From contig CM074699.1 of NCBI GenBank assembly GCA_037367355.1, forward strand, positions 3,038,001 through 3,102,000: a DNA stretch of 64,000 nucleotides, given 5' to 3'. Position numbers and translations under genes: made by a program. This document shows positions 57,596 through 64,000 of the stretch, piece by piece (position 1 is the stretch's first letter; the number at the start of each line of letters is the position of its first letter). The DNA comes from Neoscytalidium dimidiatum. Its lineage: Eukaryota; Ascomycota; Dothideomycetes; Botryosphaeriales; Botryosphaeriaceae. Below the pieces are notes generated by a model that did not search any database, was not told the origin of the DNA, and worked only from the letters and a program-made list of their open reading frames with translations.

Positions 57596-59440
57596 TTAAT
57601 CCACGGTGGGAGGGCCCTGGTAGTTGCGGTGGCCCCAGACGATGTACCATCCAATCGACAGCATGACGAATGCGAAGAACACAACGGACGCATAGTTCAT
57701 CGTTTCGGCAGCAACGGGAATGGTGGTCGGCATGCAGAACAGAGGAATGGCGAGCAGAGACCAGCCTGTGGCACATGTCAGCACAAGAGGGAAAGACGGC
57801 ATCGAGGCACGTACAGATGGCGACAATATTGCAGAAGAGCCCGAGCTTGCCCAGGTAGAATCTGCCGTCAACGATGTGGGTGCGGCCACCAGCCAGGCTC
57901 ACGGCGATGGGCACCGCATACGAGGCGGTGAGGCAGATGACGCCAACGCCGGAGAAGGCGTTGAACGCGGCAGTCGAGCCGAAGTAGATGACGCCAAGGA
58001 TGATTTGCACCGCCATGCTGAGCATCATAGCGTTGAGCGGCACGTCCAACTTGTGGTTGACCTGCTTCCACCACTTTGCGCCGGGGATGGCGCCGTCGCG
58101 CGCGAATGCCCAGGTGCAACGCGAGGTGGCCGTGGTGCAACCAATACCGCAGATCAGGGCCAGCACGAGCAGCGGGATCAAGAGCGCAAAGGCACCGCCG
58201 CTGTTGCCGACAGCCTCTTTGATGATGGTGGGCACTGGTTGGCCCGACGCAAGGTTGATCAGCTCGGTCAGGTCGGGCATCACGAAGAGAAGCGGGACCA
58301 GGAACAGCAGGCCCGCGAAGGTGTTGATGACAATGGTGCCAACCATGGCCTTGGGCACCTGTATCGAGGGGTTTTGCACCTCCTCACACATCCTAGACGT
58401 CATTTCGTATTATTACTGCAGTACTGAAGCGGAGGGAGGGGAGAGTGCGCAAAGCACGGTAGAAGATTCTTACGAGATGATCATGCCAGTCGACGAAGTC
58501 GCATACGCCGCCTGCAGCAGGCCGACGCAGAACGACCAGCCAGCCGGCCAGCCCGAGCTGGGCACGAACTCGGTGAAGACCCAGTCAGCACTGCGGCGTC
58601 CACCCTTGGCTATCGCCAGGCAAGTGATGATGATGGCCAAGACGCCGGCAAAGGTCCAGTAGATAGCCGCAGTCTGCGGTCAGTCAGCATTGGAGGAACC
58701 AGGGGGAAGTGGGGCTGAAGTGAGGGACGCACGTCGAGGAGCGGCAGCCAGCGGTTGCCCAGAGCGGACACGGCATTGCACAGGAAAGTGATGGCAACAA
58801 AGGTCAGGAAGATCTGCCAGGTTGAGGCATCCCAGATGCCGACGCCGGGCTCACTTTCAAAGACGTTGATGCAGGCGACCAGGAAGAGCGTGCTGCCGAA
58901 GTTGACGGCCAGGGTGATGGTGATGTTGCCGACCACGTACAGCCAGCCGCAGACCCAGCTGGCCGCCCGGCGATAACTTGCCGGGGCGAGCATGAAGGTC
59001 TGATAGTAAACGCCTGGCATTGGTCGTCAGTTGGCGCGCGCACAGTGAGGCGGGAGATAAGGGCAGTCCGCACCTCCAGCAGTGGGGTAGACACTGGTGA
59101 TCTCGCCCAGCGACGCAGCGACGCAGAGAATAATCAGAGACACGGCAACCCAGCCCCAGAGGATGTTGCTCGGTCCGCCGCCGACGAGCGGGTAGTAGAA
59201 GGTGGTGGCCAGACCGTAGGGAATCGCAGCCATGACGAAGGACATGAAGGCCACCTGCATGGTCGAGCGGTTGCGGGACAATTCAGGCGCGTAGCCCATG
59301 GCCTCGAGCACGGCATCGGCCGACCCAACCTGCTCCTCGGCCAACGACGACCGGTCTGCACCCTTGCCCGTGAGACTGACTTTGCGCTGGAGGCCATCGG
59401 CGTAGGCGTCGCCGGAGGAGAGGTCGCGGAGGGGAGCCAT
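57596..59440 (-). CDS. APC-superfamily amino acid / GABA / choline permease
   Basis: Five exons (59074-59440, 58733-59013, 58474-58673, 57815-58392, 57596-57765) close in frame to 531 residues. A cytosolic N-terminus of about 60 residues is followed by twelve hydrophobic segments. Signature stretches are AFMSFVMAAIPYGLATTFYY (TM1), LGEITSVYPTAGGVYYQTF, SWVCGWLYVVGN, MCEEVQNPSIQVPKAM after TM6, and TATSRCTWAFARDGAIPG in the TM8 loop. These fit the fungal ACT family (yeast Uga4, Hnm1). It should import GABA, choline or a related amine at the plasma membrane; the substrate is not fixed by sequence. The stop codon is followed at once by a degenerate minisatellite. Confidence 0.88.
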
Positions 59441-61670
59441 GGCGGAGCGAGGGGACCTGGACAGACGGCGACGGGGCGAGAGAGAGAGGGGGGGGGAGAG
59501 AGAGAGAGACTGGAACACAACCCAGGCGGAGAGGGTTGCTTTGTCTGCGGCGGGCCCGAGAGAGCGAGGGATGGAGGAGTAGGACTGAACTGCAGCTTCG
59601 CCGGCGCGAGTCGAGGCAGCGGAGCGGCGGTCCTTATGGCAGGGCTGCGCCGCGGCGCTAGCGGGGCCAAGGCGTGAAATTACGGCGGCCGGCCATGTCA
59701 AAAAGGTTTTCAATCCGATGTTGACGGATGTGACGTCAGCCCTCCCCACGCACGGCGATGCTTTCGTCGTCGCTGGGCTTCGGCCCGTCTCCAGTTAACT
59801 GGGGCCGTCCTCCACTGCGTCCAGCGGCGGGCCAGGAGAGCCACAGGGCGAGCCTCTGGCGGGCTCGCGGCAAGGCTGCGGACGCTGTTTGAAGCACCAA
59901 ACACCCCATGGTGGTGCCTCGGGAGCCCCCCACGACCACCAGCGCCCGCTACGCGCGGTTGGGGCTAGCGCGATTCAGGCGTCCCATAGCAGCCGGCCTC
60001 GCGCGCCCCCCGGCGAAGCCATCTGCAGTCGAAATTCCCTTTTCCTTCTGGCCCTTTTCCATGCGCGCCCCGGCACTGTCCGTCCTGCCACGCACGCGAC
60101 CAATTGCCGCACTGCACCATCTGCCGTCAGAGGCCGCTTCACAGGGAGAATTCCGCATCCCAGCAGCAACTCGACGGCGGCGACAGCGGCGGCGGAGGCG
60201 GACGGAGAGGAGGAGGAGCACATTGATACGGATTAAGCGAAGTGGCGCCGCGGACTGGGCTACTTAATGATTATAACTGGTCCCTGGTATGTGTCTAGCG
60301 GACGGTGGTGCGGTGCTGCCAGATGACAGCCACGTGGCGAAGTGCGGCAATTGACTTCTGCGCAGGAGATCAGACAGCTGCCACATGCCGGGTGCCTGAA
60401 GCCCCATGCAGAATTCCAGATGTTGGTCCCGATCTGCCGCTGGTTCATCCGTCCCAAGAGGCGGCACAGGGTCTGCCGGCGCTGGGCAGGCTGGCAGGCC
60501 TTCCAGAACACCTCCGCCGCGCCCAGCCGACCAGTCCGGCGCACCATCTCCGGAAGGATTCCCCGCGGGCGCTCATTGCCAAGGAGGAGCTTACCGACTG
60601 CGGCTGCCTTCCGGTCGTAGAGTTTCAGCTGGCTGCGGCCGCGTGTCCGGCAAGTTGGGGCTGGGTGGTCGACGCCGCTGGTGGCATGGCGCGCATGGCC
60701 CGCATGCACAAAAGCCAGAGGGAAAGAGCCCGCCAGGTAGTTTCGGCGTGCGGGAGTTCTGATTGGCTGCCGCCTCGCCCGCTCGTGTCTCTCCCGATTC
60801 GATTGCATAACCAGGCCACGAACACGGGGGCAAGTCCCGCCTGTGTTCTGCATGCTCTTGACAAGAGACGGCAGCTGTCCCCCAAATGCGCCCAACCCTT
60901 CAAGCTATACCGCCCCGACTGGCGTGAGCCCGGAGATGCAGTCCGGAAAGAGTATCGGTCTTGCAGAACCCAGCCTGCCTAACCACCGTATCACACCACG
61001 ACTCTCAGCAGAATAATCTCTCCCGCTTCCACAGCACCCATGCGAACCGCTTTGGTGGTGCGGAGAGAGCCAGCCGCCCGCTCCACTCGATCGCCGTTTC
61101 ACTTTACGTAAGATACAAACCGGCCGACGACGCAGTAGAACAACAATAAATAAATATGGGCCCTCCCCTTCTCGTTGCTAGTCGGTGAGACTGCGGGGGC
61201 CCTATGTTAGTGAAACACCAACGGGCTTGCATCACGGTCCTCACGCATTCGACCGCGAACGACAGGATCCCTTCATGCGCCTGCTTGAACGATCGGAGAG
61301 GGAGATTGCGGAAGAAACAGACGGCACCGTAACTTCACGCCGCAGTTGTTCCGGCGCGACGCTGGCAACGAATGCGACCCTTCAGCCAATTCTTAGAGCG
61401 GCCCAATCGGAGTTTGGCCGAGGGCTGTGCCTAGCCTAGTAGTTACGCCACAGCCCAATTGTTGCAACCGGAATCTTTTCAGCAATGCAACACCATCTCA
61501 CTAACCTGGAATGACGTACATCGCAGCATCGTTGTCTCTCGGACTATCATACTACGCGGCCCCTTGAAAACGCCGAAGAAATAGCGACGATATCAATCAT
61601 CGTTGACGCAACAATGGAACCTCCAGTGACATTAAGGACCCCGCCTTCTAACATAGCTCGCAGCGCTCAA
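59441..61670. other. intergenic, 2.2 kb, GC-rich
   Basis: Between the APC permease start and the GH79 stop. GC-rich stretches at 59880-60240 and 60360-60800 create long frames on both strands that have no domain, inconsistent start codons and Arg/Pro/Ala-rich composition. I do not support a gene here. A purine run lies at 59478-59512. Confidence 0.45.
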
Positions 61671-63703
61671 TCACGACGTCTGTGCCGTAGCTGCTCCAGA
61701 CTTCTTCTCTCTGTCTAAATAATTATCCGGAATGAGCGACACCAACAGCGCTTCAGAAGCCTGGATCGTCACGTCCACAGACCCTGTCTCGACCTCGACA
61801 AGAAACGCATCGTCAACGACCTTCACAGGCAACCCTTTACTCTCCGCCGTCCACTGTGTCCCCGCCCAAGTAATATCCTCCGCTTGCGCGCCGCCATCGG
61901 GTCCTGTCAACTTCTCCACCCTTACCGCCTTCACCCACCTCTCGAGACCCTCGAGCGTCACTGTCTTGCTCGGCCTCTCGTCGCCGTCACTCTCTCGCCA
62001 CAGCTCCAGATTGACGATAGCGACTTTCGTCAGCTTGTTGGAGTTGTAACCCGCGTATGCAGTGATGCTTTCATCGTCGACCGGCAACTCGAGGACGCGA
62101 AGGCCGCCCGCACGCCCGATGAAATCCGCTACGAACACGTTGCCGTAGAAGCTGCCGAGCGTCTGCGGCGGTAGCGTCTGATTATTGATGAATGTCGTCG
62201 AGCCCAGCCATGGTGAGAATGGAAACCGGGAACCAAGTTGCATGTTCACCCTAGTCACGCCCTGTCGGGAACGGGTCAGTGGACCATGAAAAAGGCCAAT
62301 ACTTCGTTTCGTTCCCCTTTCAAATCCGAGAGCTGCTTACCAGGGTCGCAGTGTACAGCAGCCAGTCAACCGTCCAGAGCGCAGTCCCCAAACTTGCTGT
62401 GAGATCAAAGTCTCGGATGCCTGTGCCGTTGCCGAGCGCGCTGCCAACCTCCGCGATGAGAAAAGGTATGTCGGGATAGCTGCTCTTCATATACGCGATG
62501 CGGTCCTTAAAGCGGTTGTCCGTGAAGTTGCGAATGGCGGATTTGTTCATCAGTGTTGCTGCACGCCATGTCAGCTCTTACTGAAATAACCTGATCAAAA
62601 TTTAAACCTACACCCAAGGTCTCGGCCATCCCTCGATTGATAGCTACTCGAAATTAGCAAATGCCTGGAGGCTTATAGCCTGTCCTGTTCTTACTAATGT
62701 TCAGAGATGGATTTTACAATGTCTGGAGAAAGCCCTGCTTCGAAAGCATTTTGCCTGGTTTCTGTCAGCAAACCGTTCCAGCATTGCGGACTCGATCATC
62801 GCACTCGTTCCACGGATCCACAACAAAATTCGAGTACCCAAGCGCCTGGAAATTCGGACCCGCGCCGAGAGTCAAGTTGCCCTCGAGTGCATCCGCAAAC
62901 TCGGTAAACTCGGCCACGTAGTCCGGCGGTTGATATGACGATGGCCGGTCAGTCTGATTCGGGAAAAACCCGCTGCTGCTGTAAAGATCGGGTTCGTTCC
63001 CAATCTCCAGCGTGTTCAATTTCTCGATGCCGATGGCCGCGACGCAGTCCTTGGCGAATCGGACGGCGTTGCTGAGATTCTTGCGCGCCAGAAACACTTG
63101 GAGATCCCACACGACGGCAGCATCCTTGAACTGCCGGAACCCTTCCGTCCAGGAGCGGCCCACGGTGATGTTGGCGAAAAGGTTCAGGAAGGTAGGGAGA
63201 TCCGGGTTCTCGAAGCGAACTGGCTCCGTTTGGTCGGGGTCGTAGCGGAAGTGATCCCTGCAAGAAAAACGATCGAGCGAATCAGTTTCGTGTCCTGCGC
63301 CAGCTGGGAAGTTTCGATGCGCATTGGCCTTACTGCGTCGTCCCGCCCACCCGCAGGTAGATCGGTGCGCCGGTTTTCTGGGAGAATACGGAGAACATGT
63401 TGGCGGAGAACTCGTTGCGGACGGTGTCGTTTCCTTTCGCGCGTCAAAAAGTTTTGCTAGCTGGCGGGCTGTTTGAAGCAGTGGGAACCAACCGGTGTAG
63501 TCAATGAAATCTCGTCCTTCGATGGCGAAGCTCACGTACGACTGGCCCAAGACTGCGCTAGCTTCTTCAGGGACGCTGCATGAGGGTGAGAGTTGCACGC
63601 CGGAGACGCGCGCCATGACAACTGTGAGAAGGACAAGCCGATTCAAGAGCGCTGCGCTGTTGCGTAGGAGATATTTACGCAAGCTTGAACGTGTGATCGC
63701 CAT
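61671..63703 (-). CDS. GH79 beta-glucuronidase-like glycoside hydrolase
   Basis: Exons 63493-63703, 63334-63433, 62838-63257 and about 62692-62755 join well, as do 62341-62558 and 61671-62261. A short exon between 62558 and 62692 is not resolved. A leader (LLNRLVLLTVVMARVSG) precedes YVSFAIEGRDFIDYTG, MFSVFSQKTGAPIYLRVGG, then IEKLNTLEIGNEPDLY (acid/base Glu) and IPFLIAEVGSALGN (nucleophile Glu). It ends with a beta-sandwich (FYGNVFVADFIGRAGG ... VTIQASEALLVSLIP). The order matches fungal GH79, which acts on glucuronic acid in arabinogalactan or proteoglycan side chains. At the join after VKSISE (about 62700) the expected His-Tyr frame is lost by one base in every splicing I tried, so a small indel or an unusual splice is possible. 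Confidence 0.75.
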
Positions 63704-64000
63704 CTCAGCCAAAAGAAAAAAAAAAAGTTAGAGTATTTGGATTATTGGTATATTATAAGAAACACAAAGCAACATCCGCGGTAAAGAGGATGTTGATATC
63801 TCCTTAAAAGACGGTGCACAATCCGGATGAGCCTGATAGCAAACGAGCGTAATGGATGAATTGCTCGGGTGAGATCGGCGGGAGACAGCAGAAGGATATA
63901 GTCGCACGGAATCCAGGAGACAAAGTTCAGCTACTTAAACTACTCTGTTGACACCAAGCGAGGCTCCGCACGAGTCACCCGCCCTTCCAATCTGACCATC
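63704..64000. other. GH79 upstream region to window end
   Basis: About 300 bp of promoter-side sequence with a poly-A run near 63716-63726. No gene. Confidence 0.5.

Noticed and set aside
59880..60900. Several 90-225-codon frames in the GC-rich gap
   Set aside because: Overlapping frames on both strands with low-complexity composition, no splice-consistent model and no recognisable domain.
1..64000. tRNA or rRNA genes
   Set aside because: I looked for A/B-box and T-loop-like strings and conserved rRNA segments and found none that I could support by eye.

Overview
The window comes from a filamentous ascomycete (Pezizomycotina). The genes are split by short introns (about 40-110 nt) with GT-AG ends and CTAAC/CTGAC-type branch sites. 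The gene families are typical fungal ones: HET, NACHT-ankyrin, Zn2Cys6, DUF3433, Dal5-type MFS, GH28, GH32 and GH79. One 10 kb AT-rich block carries the CpA-to-TpA signature of repeat-induced point mutation (RIP). I cannot place the organism below subphylum.

Layout. 1-12848: a minus-strand NLR-like gene (STAND N-domain, NACHT, ankyrin repeats), cut in two by a RIP-mutated block at about 1392-11717. The block holds a plus-strand Plavaka-like (CACTA/CMC) transposase remnant and an antisense Tad1-like LINE. It is bounded by a 13-bp inverted repeat and by inverted arrays of a 9-bp repeat. 13267-24659: compact housekeeping genes, namely a DUF3433 membrane protein, AP-3 mu subunit (APM3), cytochrome c oxidase subunit VIIa (COX9), TFIID subunit TAF8, SOM1 and an XRCC2-like Rad51 paralogue. 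25290-36204: a gene-poor stretch rich in broken genes, with a frameshifted HET protein, a cysteine-rich reading frame with two stops, an aldoxime dehydratase, a TENA/THI-4 protein with a secretion-type leader, and a decayed STAND/NLR-type N-domain gene.

36998-44079: a likely sucrose/fructan utilisation cluster, all on the minus strand: MFS sugar transporter, GH32 fructosidase without signal peptide, and a Zn2Cys6 regulator. 45457-49900: a Dal5-type MFS permease and a secreted endopolygalacturonase. 51427-52480: a carboxylesterase pseudogene. 52750-55904: a secreted subtilase with PA domain. 57596-59440: an APC-family amino acid/GABA/choline permease with a degenerate minisatellite just downstream. 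61671-63703: a GH79 beta-glucuronidase-like gene with one splice junction that does not close.

The eastern half therefore suggests a plant-associated saprotroph or pathogen (pectinase, fructosidase, glucuronidase, protease, carboxylesterase). The western half shows RIP, transposon insertion and decay of allorecognition-type genes (NLR, HET, STAND-N), next to intact core genes. Exon models were assembled by eye from splice sites and frame continuity. Most close exactly in frame, but none is confirmed by transcripts.
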